Below are positions 1 through 9,661 of a DNA stretch of 32,467 nt, in pieces; the first letter of the stretch is position 1; the number at the start of each line of letters is the position of its first letter. The DNA lies in assembly GCA_009746045.1 (NCBI GenBank), contig RPFO01002096.1, positions 126,501 to 158,967 of the forward strand. Reading direction: 5' to 3'. Under the pieces are notes generated by a model. It was not told where the DNA came from, did no database searches, and saw nothing but the letters and a program-made list of their open reading frames with translations. The position numbers and the translations under genes were made by a program. Origin of the DNA: Mesostigma viride. Its lineage: Eukaryota > Streptophyta > Mesostigmatophyceae > Mesostigmatales > Mesostigmataceae.

Positions 1-341
1 TCGAAAAGGGAGGCGTATGACCCATAAAACACGAGCTCCAGTATCTTGATGGGTGGCATGTCGAAATAGCTGGGTCTGGCTTCGTCGAAGGTGGAAAATA
101 ACCCGTCAACGTCAAAGTCGCGCTCAGACCAGCTCGGTTCGGTTGGGCGGCTGCGTTTTGGCTCAGGCGAGGCTGAGGGCGAGGCAGGAAGCCCGGGAGG
201 GTGCTGGACGACCACCAGTGCGCGACTAGTGTCATCATTGCCTGCCGGACCTGAGGGCGAAGCTGCAGCCGGAGCTGCAGACGTATTTTCATTGCCGAGC
301 GCAGCCGTCAGGCTGCGTTGCGTCGATAAGCGTTTGCTCAT
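1..341 (-). CDS. LINE-like ORF1 protein, left copy, N-terminal part (runs off window)
   Basis: An open frame runs from an ATG at 341 down to the window edge with no stop, about 113 codons. It begins MSKRLSTQRSLTAAL and has an Ala/Pro/Ser-rich segment, a basic PKRSRP patch, and then an acidic and aromatic stretch ending GSYASLF. The divergent copy at 807 has the same order (MSKRLSTQRSLAAAL, PKRSRR, GSYASLLE), so the two are paralogues. Only the N-terminal region is visible here. Its identity as an ORF1 comes from the right-hand copy, whose C-terminal half looks like a non-LTR retrotransposon RNA-binding ORF1 protein. The start is the first ATG, and it lies at the same position relative to the inverted 5' flank as in the other copy. 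The rest of the element lies outside the window. Confidence 0.6.
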   Translation of the reverse strand, partial: MSKRLSTQRSLTAALGNENTSAAPAAASPSGPAGNDDTSRALVVVQHPPGLPASPSASPEPKRSRPTEPSWSERDFDVDGLFSTFDEARPSYFDMPPIKILELVFYGSYASLF

Positions 342-495
342 CGTATATTGCGTAATAGCTGCGGAAAATTATATCAGCATGTGCGTCGTAGAAAGACGCG
401 TCGATTGTGATATTCACGGCTAAATTCGGTGCTCAAACGTGAAAGTTATGAGCTCCGCCGTCAGCCATGGCTACCTCGTGGCTCGTGGCTCGTGG
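1..495 (+). repeat. Left arm of large inverted repeat
   Basis: This stretch is the reverse complement, with substitutions, of the sequence starting at 653. The non-coding part (342-495) and its partner (653-806) are both 154 bp long with few differences, including a triplicated CTCGTGG motif at the inner end. The coding part is visibly more diverged. The arms enclose a 157-bp unique core (496-652). Confidence 0.85.
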
Positions 496-652
496 CTCCT
501 TCCTGGATCTGTCGACAAATTAACCCAAGATTTCACGCCACAGCCGCTTGCTTCTCCCTGGGTAAGGGTCATCAATGTGGATCTAAGCTGTGGTGAGACA
601 CTAGTAATAAGACCATGGTATTACACCCTTTGCATGCCTGTGGCGCTTCGAC
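496..652. promoter_or_regulatory. Unique core between two divergent ORF1 copies (possible bidirectional promoter)
   Basis: These 157 bp sit between the two inverted 154-bp 5' flanks and match neither arm. Transcription of either ORF1 copy would start in or near this core or in the arms. I see no unmistakable TATA box. The regulatory role is inferred from position only. Confidence 0.3.
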
Positions 653-1146
653 CCACGAGCCACGAGCCACGAGGTAGCCATGGCTGACGGCGGAGCTCAT
701 AACTTTCACGTTTGAGCACCGAATTTAGCCGTGAATATCACAATCGACGCGTCTTTTTATGACGCACATGCTGATATAATTCTCCAAAGCTATTACGCAA
801 TATACGATGAGCAAACGCCTCTCGACGCAACGCAGCCTGGCGGCTGCGCTTAGCAATGAAAATACGTCTGCAGCCCCGGCTGCAGCTTCGCCAACCGGTC
901 CAAAAGGCAGCGGCGCCACTAGCCAAGCTCTAGTGGTCGCCCAGCCCCCGCTGGCCGCCTCGCCAGCAGCGTCGCCTGAACCCAAGCGCAGTCGCCGTGC
1001 CGAGCCGACCTGGGAGGAGTTCGACTTTGACGCCAGCCAGCCCGGCTTTTTTGACAAGCTCAACCCCGACAAGATCCTGAGCTACGTGTTTTTCGGATCG
1101 TATGCCTCGCTTCTCGAGATGTGCAAGCAACTCTTCCATCAGGGCC
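653..1146 (-). repeat. Right arm of large inverted repeat
   Basis: This is the partner of the left arm. Positions 653-806 mirror 342-495 almost base for base, and the similarity continues more loosely through the N-terminal coding region of the right ORF1 copy to about the point that corresponds to the window start. The right boundary cannot be fixed because the left arm is cut by the window edge. Confidence 0.8.
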
Positions 1147-2230
1147 GCCTCACCGATGCTTAATCCAGAGACGCACCCACAACTTCGACCAAATCCTCAA
1201 ATGCCGCCGCCCCAACCTTCAGATTCGCGTCCTTTTCTCCCTCCTCGGCCGCTCCCTCGAGGAGCTTTGGCCCCCAAAGCCCCTCACCACCACCTTAACC
1301 GAATCCTCCATCCGCTCACTCCTCAAGGAGGCCCTCGAGCAGCACGTGGCCCCCATCGCAGCAGATGTGGCGGTCATGGGCAGCACGTTGGCTGCCGAGC
1401 TCCCCCTCCTCTCCACCGCCACCTCCACCATCTCCACCGCCACCTCCACCCTCCTCGCCTCCTCCACCGCCACCACCTCCACCTCCGACGCCATCACCGC
1501 CCAGCTCCGTGACATCGACCAGCGTCTTAAGGACGACGCCATTGCTATCGAGGTTCTGCAGAATACCGCAGGCCTCACCGCCCAGGCGGTGAAGGACATT
1601 GCCGCCAAGCCAGCCTCGGCTGGCCTGGCCGGCGATGCTCCTCCCATCACCACCTGGGCGGACATGCTTAAGCAACATACCACCTCCACCACCTCCGCCG
1701 TCGCAGCCCAGCTTCAACGGCAGACGCTTGACCTCCGCGAGGAGGCCGAGCTCGCCAAGCGCAGCCTCAACGTCATTGTCAAGAACTTCAAGATGGAGGA
1801 AGGTGAGAATTCCGAGAAGCTTGCACGTGCGTTTGAGAGCAAAATCCTTGCACGCATGGGCCTTCTTGGTGAGATTAAGCTGACCGCCCACCGCCTCCCC
1901 CGCGCGCGGGGTAAGGCAGGGCCGCCCCCGCTCCTCCTCACCTTTAAGACCCCGGCGGACAAGATTTCTTTTCTCAGACGCCGCAAGCGGCTCGAGAAGA
2001 CTCTCTTCACCCTTGATGACGACTTGACCCTGGCGCAGCAACAACGGCGACGGGAGCTATGGCCGACCTACCTCCACCTCCGGCAGACCAAGGCGGGGCA
2101 GCCGGTGTACTGGAAGGGGGCGGCCATCTACGTCGGCCACAAGCCCTGGCAGGCGACCCCCCCCCCCCGCGGCCCCAGCGACTCCAGACGCCCCAGCTTA
2201 GGGGAATACAGCAGTAGTAGTGCAGAATAG
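807..2230 (+). pseudogene. LINE-like ORF1 protein, right copy, one frameshift
   Basis: The first segment (807-1163) starts at ATG and encodes MSKRLSTQRSLAAAL, Ala/Pro-rich sequence, a PKRSRR basic patch and GSYASLLEMCKQ. It stops at 1163, but coding continues in another frame (about 1145-2230). That part has a Ser/Thr/Ala-rich linker (STATSTIST) and then a globular C-terminal region starting at KRSLNVIVKNF, with ILARMGLLGEI, a positively charged loop (HRLPRARGKAG), LLLTFKTPADK and DDDLTLAQQQRRRELWP. This order (RRM-like fold, then a basic C-terminal domain with a D-L-T motif) is typical of L1-type ORF1 RNA-binding proteins. A one-base lesion near 1140-1163 breaks the frame. No ORF2 (endonuclease and reverse transcriptase) follows. 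After about 100 bp, in which a CATGTACATG motif occurs twice, an LTR retroelement begins. Alternatives are an intron or a programmed shift at 1145-1163, but I see no splice signals that support an intron. Confidence 0.65.
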
Positions 2231-2327
2231 ATAGACCGTGGCCATGTACATGTACGCCTCCTAGAGGCACTATCCCAGCTAAGCCCCGCGCTTTATTTAA
2301 TCATGTACATGTGTGCCTATGATGTGC

Positions 2328-2332
2328 CACAC
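2328..2332 (+). repeat. Target-site duplication (left), CACAC
   Basis: The five bases CACAC directly precede the outer LTR end and recur directly after the other LTR at 10442-10446. This is the 5-bp duplication expected of a retroviral-type integrase. Confidence 0.85.
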
Positions 2333-3112
2333 TGTAACGACTAAAAATGATCATCAACATCATCCACAGTCCAATATGAAAGATCTTTTACCTGGGTTGC
2401 TTTCCTGAGTCGCAGAACTTCAAGTATCCGAGCAACGTTGAGATGGAAATTCCACAGCACGTGATTTAGGGAATCACAACCCCTTGTAGACACAAAGACA
2501 AGCTCGTGTATAGACGGCCTCTGTGGAACTGAAGGTCGTCTATAGCCAAGGGGCTCTTATGGATTGGACAACAAAGCCAAGCTTTATTATACCATGGTGA
2601 ATCAAAACCAACGTAGCAACAATGGCGACCCCACGTCCTTGATATCGACGTGCTTGTCGAACTTGCTCCAACCTTAGCCTGAAGAGAACCAATCAGAACC
2701 ATGGGATTCTATACAAGATCTTCGTATCCATCCTAGTCACACAGAACAGAACAACACCACACACAGCCTGGCAGAATCTTTCCATGAGATCCTAAATCTG
2801 TCGTAAGCACTGAAGTCCCAAAGGAGCATTTAAGACTCAATAGTACCAACTAACAAACTACAACCCCACGTGGATCAGGCCACGACCAATGAGGGCTCCT
2901 ATCAGTAGTATCAGCCAACAAACTACAACCCTACGTGGATCAGGCCACGACCAATGAGGGTTCCTATCAGTTGGTTGACAAAGTATCAGCTCCAAGTACC
3001 GTCGTCTTAGAAACCTCATAACTTTCTCAATACTGATCCAAAAGTCCTCAAATAAAAGCCAAACATTCACAAAACAAAGGATGTAACAACAAAGTCATTT
3101 TTGCTTGTTACA
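2333..3112 (-). repeat. 3' LTR of the non-autonomous element
   Basis: This 780-bp LTR reads on the minus strand from TGTAACAAGC (at 3112) to AGTCGTTACA (at 2333). It matches 9662-10441 except at 2516 (G against A) and 2536 (T against A). Both differences lie in the stem of a 12-bp imperfect hairpin (2509-2520 with 2533-2544). A TATA-like TATAATAA lies on the minus strand at 2584-2591, about 520 bp into the LTR. Small ORFs across it are not conserved genes. Confidence 0.9.
2849..2980 (-). repeat. Tandem repeat in LTR U3, two units
   Basis: Two near-identical units each contain CAAACTACAACCC, then ACGTGGATCAGGCC and CGACCAATGAGGG, then TCCTATCAGT. The same pair occurs in the LTRs at 9662 and 22557. 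ACGTGG is a G-box-like core and CCAAT is a CCAAT-box core, so these could be enhancer units of the LTR promoter. That role is inferred. Confidence 0.7.
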
Positions 3113-3125
3113 TATCTCCCCCTCA
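3113..3125 (-). other. Polypurine tract
   Basis: On the minus strand the bases immediately before the 3' LTR read GAGGGGGAGATA. Such a purine run next to the LTR primes plus-strand synthesis in LTR retroelements. The same tract is present next to the partial copy at 23336-23348. Confidence 0.75.
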
Positions 3126-3471
3126 AAACTGGACCTCCCAGGTCCAATAGCCAACTCTTGAAGGCAGAGGAACATTGAACAGAAATCCACCATCTCTTGG
3201 GAAAAGCAGATGGGTTTTTACATCCCTGGAAACAGGGCCTCCTATCTCATAAACATCTAGTCACAGGTTTCTACAGCAGACAAGTCACTACCTTATCTAC
3301 TATAAATCCAGATAAACACATCTCATAATACAAGGTCTTCCATTCAGCATCCTGGAACCTGGAACTCTGGACTGGAACATCAGAACTGGACTGGAGCCCC
3401 CCCATCATCCATCCTGGAATCCCCCCCTCACACCACAATCCAAAGCCCCCTTTCCTTCTCAGCCCTGTTCC

Positions 3472-4285
3472 TCACAGGCTATACCAATCCCCATTCAGGC
3501 CATCCTTGCCCTTGAGTCCACCCATGGGAAACTGCTCCACCATGTGGGCCAACTCTGGCCAGTCCCTGCTGACCTGCAACACCACGCAAGTCTCAGCAGC
3601 TCCTGCCACCATCTGGGCAGCATAGCGAAGGCATGCCCCTGGATAGGAGAAGAGCACCACAGACTGACTCTCAGGGTCCATCACCCAAGTAGAGGACGTC
3701 TTGTGCCTGCTCACCCATGATCTGTACGCCCACCAGAACTGCAGAAAGGTCTTGACCACCGACCACTTAGCACCTATCAGAGGCACCAGCACCCTTAGTG
3801 GCGTCTGACGGATCTTAAGTTCCACAGTGTACTTGGGCAACCCTGGATGGCAAAAGAGGTTAGAAGTCTCCAAAGGAAAACACCTTCTGGCAGAGCTGGA
3901 GGAAGAAGGAACCAAATCAAAGGCACCCTTCTGAACTGAAAACTCCAACAGCTCCATGTAGGAAGCCTCTCCCATACTCACTGGCTGCAACTGAGTAAAT
4001 GCCTCCTTCAAGGCCTCAGGTAAGGCTGCCAGCATGACCGGCCCCTCAGCAGGCCTCATGTCAATCTCAGGTCCTGGTGACAATGCATACATCCTACGCA
4101 GCAGATGAGCCACAAAAAGGGGAGCCACTCTCATACAGGCTTGTGTGCAGCTGAGATAGGACCTCCTCCACATAGCCTTCAGAGCTCACCTCCCCCTCCT
4201 CTCTGTTGAGTGCAGCCAACGCCTTGGCCAAAGTCTCATAGTGGTCACAGGGGCCCGTGCAGTTCCTATGATCCACATAGGCCAC
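3472..4285 (-). pseudogene. Unrecognised ORF upstream of the 3' LTR, frameshifted
   Basis: Two overlapping minus-strand frames appear to be one protein of about 270 residues. The N-terminal part (4285-4094) contains HYETLAKALAALNREEGE and VEEVLSQLHTSLYE. The frame then shifts near 4130 and continues to 3472 with LFVAHLLRRMYALSPG, LPEALKEAFTQLQPV, LPKYTVELKIRQ and DWPELAHMVEQFPMG. No ATG starts the first part in frame; it opens after a TGA. I do not recognise the family. The segment around 3780-3850 recalls an aspartic protease outline, but the DTG triad is absent and the position, downstream of the RNase H remnant, is wrong. It lies between pol remnants and the purine tract, where integrase or an accessory ORF would sit. 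Confidence 0.4.
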
Positions 4286-5013
4286 TCAGCAGCACCAAGG
4301 TAGAAACCTCCAGGTATATACTATTGGTCTGGTACACGAAGACGTGCATGCAGAACATGACCCACGTGTCTTAATCATACCAGGAATCAAGCCCTAGGTG
4401 AACCACTCCATATGTCGAGGGTACAACACAGAAGTCACTCTCCATGTGCCATCCAAGCTCAGATCCCCTCAACCATCCTCAGAAACTGGTCACCAAAATC
4501 TGGATGTCATCTCAGCTTAGTCCAACCAAACTCCCACCAGAGTCCATCCCACTCAACTCAGATCCCCGTCGGATTCAATGAGTCCACATGAATCCAAGAA
4601 GGAGTAAACAGGATCAAGGCACCTAAGCCAAACAAGGCGAGGCCACTCCATGTTCTGGGACACCACCCTCCCTCAGCTAGAGTCCACGGGTGAAAGACAA
4701 GCCTGACATTCCCAGGGATAACGGGTCATCCACAGGGATCCATGCCACGAAATACTGACAACTCTCACTGCTTGATCAGGGCAGGAAGCAGAGTGTCATG
4801 TAGCAAGGCTAACCCTCTATACAGCGAACCCCACAAAACTAACTGGGCTGCCAGGGTCCAAGGCTCATCAAAGCTAGTCACCACAGCACACCCAAAGATT
4901 CCAGCCCTTCTCAAGGGAAGAGGTAGTCAGGGACAGATGCTGTATCACCACAACAGAGTGGCAGGTAACCGAGCCATAATAAATCCCCAATCCATCCCAA
5001 CTGGGGACCTCCC

Positions 5014-5337
5014 TCAGATCACCAACAGGTCATAGCAGGCTGGGTGGATTCCAAGAATGCTCAATCCTAACACAGGGGCTGGCGTGAGCTTCTGCTGCAG
5101 CAAGTCCAAGGCCTGCTGACACCCGTCAGTCCACGCAAACTGGAACGAGGAAACGTCAACAGCGCCCCAGGTGGAAGTGCAGTCACCAAGAGGCAGGAGC
5201 AATCCAGCAGGAAGACGTCGCCAACAGGGTCGCCTCAGGAAGATCAAGGGTATCTCAGAAGTACACCCATGATGAAGAGAGGCCGTGGACAGGGTTGTCA
5301 CCAGTGGGTACCCGCCAGCAGGTTGGGGAGGTGCCAC
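5014..5337 (-). pseudogene. Ty3/Gypsy reverse transcriptase/RNase H junction remnant
   Basis: In the minus-strand frame, about 45 residues (roughly 5020-5160) read FQFAWTDGCQQALDLLQQKL followed by TPAPVLGLSILG and HPACYD. This follows the Gypsy pattern W-T-D-E-C-Q-x-A-F-x-x-L-K, then AP-V-L, which joins the reverse transcriptase connection to RNase H. The catalytic residues normally found downstream (D-A-S) are not preserved. Upstream sequence in this frame is Pro/Leu-rich and unconvincing. It ties the element to Ty3/Gypsy and confirms the minus orientation. Confidence 0.5.
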
Positions 5338-6959
5338 AAAGCACAGCCAAAATAGCCCACCGATGGCCAGCGAAACCAGGATACCACATAGTCAGGGATC
5401 TATGAGGTGAGCCCGACAGGATGAACTGAAATCCCAGGGTGAATCCACGCTATGATCCTCACAGATCTCCTCCCCACCAGAACAAAATTCCCCCCCTCCA
5501 GTCGCACCAAAGGAGTGAGAGTGAGGTAAAGCCACATCTCCTTAGTAGCTAGTACACTCAAACCCATAGCCAGTGGCCTATGATAATCACAAGGCACACT
5601 ATTTCTCCATAAGATGCCTGGGAAAACTATCCACAGCCTTGAGAGGGATAGCAGAAGATCAGTAATGCCTCACCAGCATTATGAACGGTATGCCCCAACT
5701 TGTAAATCGTAGCACACGCTACCCCCATGCAAGGGCTAGGTGCAGCCCAATCCCCTGCACGCCCTGCTCCCCACACAAATCCCCCTCAGCATAACTGGTA
5801 AACTGGAGACTACCAGCATGCCTAATAATTCCACCCCTCTGCGTAGAATAAGCTGTAATAATCCTGGTATCAGCTTCCCAAGATTGACAGCATGACCTAG
5901 CAGGAACAAACGCCATGGGATACGCATGAAGACAGAGGCCCAGCCAACCAGAGAAGGGTGGGGGAGGCAAGTCTCTCAGCCCACTAAACCACTGGTGGCC
6001 TGCAGGGTCGCTCTATTAAGACGTCCTATGCACCTCATGACTAAAGATGGGGTGGGAACTACAGCATCCAAGACAGAGTTGCATACAAGGCAGCTTGAGA
6101 GCAGACTGAAAGCAATCACCAATCAGCCAACTGATGTGCCCAAGCTTGGCAGGGCCCCAGCAACAAAAATCACTCCCCGCATCCATCCAGGTGGCACTAC
6201 CATGCAAGGTAATGTGGGCATTAGGATCGAAGGAGCCCAAGACAAGGTTGCACAAGTAGGGCAGCGTAAGGGTATGCTGGATGAGGCCATCAGTCATCAA
6301 ACAGATACACCCTCAGCTTGGCAGGGCCCTAGCAAGTAGACTGAACCATGTCCCCCTAGTCAAAGCATGGAAAGTAGTATCCATGTCCGTGGACCACGTA
6401 GACTGCCAAATGGTATTAATGTCAGTGTACCACGGATACTGATGCACATGAGGCAGGTTGTAAGGGTGGTAGAGGGCTGAATGGGTCCCCCAACTAACCC
6501 ACACCTCTAAGCCATGTGAGCCCCCGCCCAGCACCAAGTAGTCCAACTCCTCAATTAAGAGTCAACGGAGTGGGCATCATTGTCATCACTGTCATGCCAA
6601 AGATTCCATCCTGCCCCACAGTTGTAGCTCCGTTGATCCCGCCCATCATCCAACCAACAAGGACATCCTACCCACGCAAACATGATGCCAGACCCCCCGT
6701 GCAAGCAGTCCCATTCATACAACCATCATGCTGTGCAAGCAATCAGCTCAAGGGCGGATGGTGTACTATCAAGACAACAAGCCATCCTGGCACCATGCAA
6801 GCAAGAATAAGTCCATAGCAGGGCAAAGCAAGGGTAGGAGGTTACTCATCTGCACAAGGCTGGCTTGATGTCCACCAGCAGGCAGGACCAGCACTGCGTC
6901 AGGAGCAGGCACCAGCATTACAGATACTCGTCACTTGGGCGTCCCCAAGTCACCAGAGT

Positions 6960-7095
6960 CGCCAGCGGCCACCATGCAGTGCTTGCAGTCGCCACCACGA
7001 GTGCTCTCAGGCCCCACCATGAGTGCTGGTAGTCGCCACCAGGAGTGCTGGCGCTCGTCACCATGAGTGCTTGCAGTTGCCACCAACAGCACTAG
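6960..7095 (+). repeat. Imperfect minisatellite (GTCGCCACCA / GAGTGCT units)
   Basis: Four to five degenerate units combine GTCGCCACC or GTTGCCACC with CCATGAGTGCT or CCAGGAGTGCT, spaced about 30 bp apart. It lies inside the non-autonomous retroelement. Confidence 0.6.
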
Positions 7096-8034
7096 TCCAC
7101 TACCAGGGTACTCTCCAACGTAGCCTCCATGCACCATGCCCGCCATAGACATGTTTCCAATCCCCCACTGGCCTCAAGCCCCCAAGAGGCTACTGCCACC
7201 ACGCCCAATCAGCGTTGGACCACCCCCACATGTGGGTATCCAACACAGCTGTTGCCTGACTGTACAACCAAGACTAGCTGCTTGCGCCGATCACGCTATG
7301 GGGAAGTGACTAAGCTGCTTTATGGAGGCCTGGGACGGACACCAATGAGCCTGGCTCCAGAAGCTGCTTGGAAGAAGGACCACATGCTGTCAACTGCCCG
7401 GACTAAACGTCAATCAGGCTGCAGGAAGGAGCCAGCACTCTTCACTATGGCACTCAGAAAACTGCCTAGTAGGCAAGCCACAGACTGCCAACCTATTAAG
7501 ATAGCAGACTCGAACAGGGCTACTACCAAGTGCCAGGTAGCCAGAACTCCTAAGCCGGAGGAACACAAGGGCCTGAGGTTGTCCAACAGCCAGCAGAATT
7601 GCCCAAAAATCGAAAAAATGGGCCTAAAAACGCCTTGACCAGTGTCAAAAATTCTGATCTGAGAACTATATCAGATATATTCACAGATAAGAACTATGAC
7701 AGCAGCCCTGGTGTCCATACTTGCTGTCCTAGTGCACCTCCTAGGCCCAACAGGGACCATCTGCCAACAAGCAGTGGTAACCATCCTGTCCTGGGAGAAG
7801 TAAATGCGTGGTCACAATGGTCTGGCGCAGGTAAGGGCCCCAACTGGCAAGTGACCCACACCCCACTTGTAAAGGGACATTGTCAAGCAAGTGGTCCACC
7901 CCCTCTGGGAACATGTGTCAAAGGACACCGTCTAGCAAGTGGGCAACCCATGCAAGAGACACCTGGCAACTCATGGGTGCACGTGTGATACCCTCTAGGG
8001 GACAACCCACTGCAGGTATCCCGATGTCCCCTGA

Positions 8035-8370
8035 TGTGGTGGCATCTACCATGCCATATGCCTCCATGATAGCATCTGGCACCCTTTTGGCAGACCTGGG
8101 ATATCCACTCCCCCGCAGAAATTTTCTCAGGGTAACTAGACACAGCTGTCCAGTATGATAGTGGAAACCCCGTAAATGCTGTTGTTCTGCCCTGGCATGT
8201 GTGATGCCGTCTGGAAATTACATTGCAGACATCCAGGATGTCCACTCCCCCGCAAAAAATTGCTCAGGGTAACCAGACGTAGCTGCCACCAATCTGGACA
8301 ACTCCTAGGGAGCTCGCCCTACCCATAGTACCATGATGCTAGTGGGAACAACACAAATGCCGTTGTTCTC
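8035..8370 (+). repeat. Degenerate tandem duplication, about 130-180 bp units
   Basis: A block with TCCACTCCCCCGCA, TGCTCAGGGTAAC or its variant, AGACAC/AGACGTAGCTG, and then TGTTGTTCT/CGTTGTTCT appears twice in the same order, at about 8100-8190 and 8230-8370. The units are clearly diverged. Confidence 0.5.
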
Positions 8371-9644
8371 CTCCCCACCAAAACCAAACCACCATACACG
8401 TGGGAGGAACCAAAGCTCAACCTAGAACGCCTCCACTGTCATGATGCTCAACAAGAAAAGGAAGAGTTTCCCCCACAACTGAAACAAATGTTTGGCGACG
8501 CGTGAATTAAGGACGTGCCACAGTCCTTAAACAGCAAGGGTAGGCTGCCCATGCACCGAAGAAAAGGATCCTGAAAGATTGTCAAGTGAGTGCAAAAGGA
8601 ACCTTGCGTAAAAAAGGCAGCCATGAATCCCTACTGTCCGCTCATCCGGAGCCACCCTCAAAAGACACGAGGTGTAACCTGAGCCACACCGTAAAAATGT
8701 CGTCAAAGAAAAGCAGCACCGGGAAAAAAAAACAACCTTAGACGGCGACGTCGTCAGGCGGTCGCGGTGGTGGTCGTGCGTGCAGCCGCAACCCGGAAAC
8801 CGGGTGATAGGTGCCGTCGGCAGCAACATTGCGTCGGCTCAGCCATAACCCGTAGCGCCATGTCGGCCTGGCCGAAAACAGAGCCTGCAGGGAAAAAAGA
8901 CAGCTCCTAGCAGGATTCTGGAGCCGGACCTGCTGAGCTACTGGCCCAACACTCCGCATGGCCCTGCTCGAAACGTAGCAACACTTGCGTAATGCTAATA
9001 TATAAAGATGTTTGGAGCTAGGCAGAGACTGCGGCGTCAGCAGCCACGACAGACAGGGCGGTGGTCGGACTTCAGCACGATGCGGCCAGCCAGCCGAAAG
9101 CCCGTAAGTAAGGACGCTTGTCAATGAAATATTGCACGAATTTAAAGAAAGGGACGGTGACTTAGTGGTGCGTTAATAATGGCTTATGCAACACCCTTTT
9201 CTAGGGAGAGGTGAAGGAGAAGAAGGTCGCCCACACCTGGTTCCGTAGGGATGAAGGTGATTGTGTAACCCGCCTCACTTCAGTCATAGAAGTACGATTG
9301 AAATTAAGTTGACGCCGTGGAGTATGAGTAGTTGTCTCAGCACCTTCCCTAGCAATGGGTTCCAGAGATGATGACGGATCTCCCAAACCTTGATTAGTAG
9401 GGGGTAAAGGTGATTGTGTCTTCGAACTACTCATACTTCCACATGGAGTCGCGATCGTCTGCCTAGTAGAGACAACGGTTACGGCTGACTTCTAGTGTTA
9501 CAGAGCAAGACAGTCACATCAGGATGTGTCTCAGTCTGTAACACCGTAAGTTTTCCGCAACTCTATGAATCTTCTCGGATGACAGACATCTGATCAACGT
9601 TGTACTACCCGGAAGGTTGCGACTTCAAGAGAAACACCAAAGTA

Positions 9645-9660
9645 GAGATCCCCGATACCA
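9645..9660 (-). other. Primer-binding site
   Basis: On the minus strand, one base after the 5' LTR end, the sequence reads TGGTATCGGGGATCTC. TGG is the complement of a tRNA CCA end. The first seven bases equal those of plant-type initiator-Met primer sites, but the following bases differ, so the priming tRNA is uncertain. Confidence 0.7.
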
Positions 9661-9661
9661 A

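Larger units (their letters stand above)
5338..9644. other. Interior of the non-autonomous element with no convincing gene
   Basis: Both strands were read. Only short, frame-broken ORFs occur, none with a recognisable gag knuckle, protease, polymerase or integrase motif. The stretch contains scattered short direct repeats, such as AGCTTGGCAGGGCCC near 6143 and 6317, a minisatellite at 6960-7095 and a degenerate tandem duplication at 8035-8370. A short minus-strand ORF at 9434-9201 (SSSKTQSPLPP onward) lies where a gag N-terminus would, but it cannot be identified. Confidence 0.6.

Noticed and set aside
1-1146. Twin-priming inversion as the source of the head-to-head ORF1 pair
   Set aside because: Twin priming yields inverted but non-overlapping parts of one element; here both arms carry the same N-terminal coding region with considerable divergence.
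1316-2044. Minus-strand ORFs with Gly runs opposite the ORF1 copy
   Set aside because: They are shadows of the Ser/Thr/Pro-rich linker of the plus-strand ORF1.
2466-2702. Small ORF conserved in two LTRs (also 9795-10031)
   Set aside because: Conservation simply reflects LTR identity; the third LTR breaks it and there is no recognisable motif.
3780-3860. Retropepsin domain in the ORF at 3472-4285
   Set aside because: The outline VLVPLIGAKWSVV recalls a protease active site, but the catalytic Asp is missing and the position after the RNase H remnant is wrong for protease.
8738-9124. 128-codon minus-strand ORF near the 5' LTR as gag
   Set aside because: It shows no capsid or zinc-knuckle motif and has unremarkable composition; it cannot be separated from chance.
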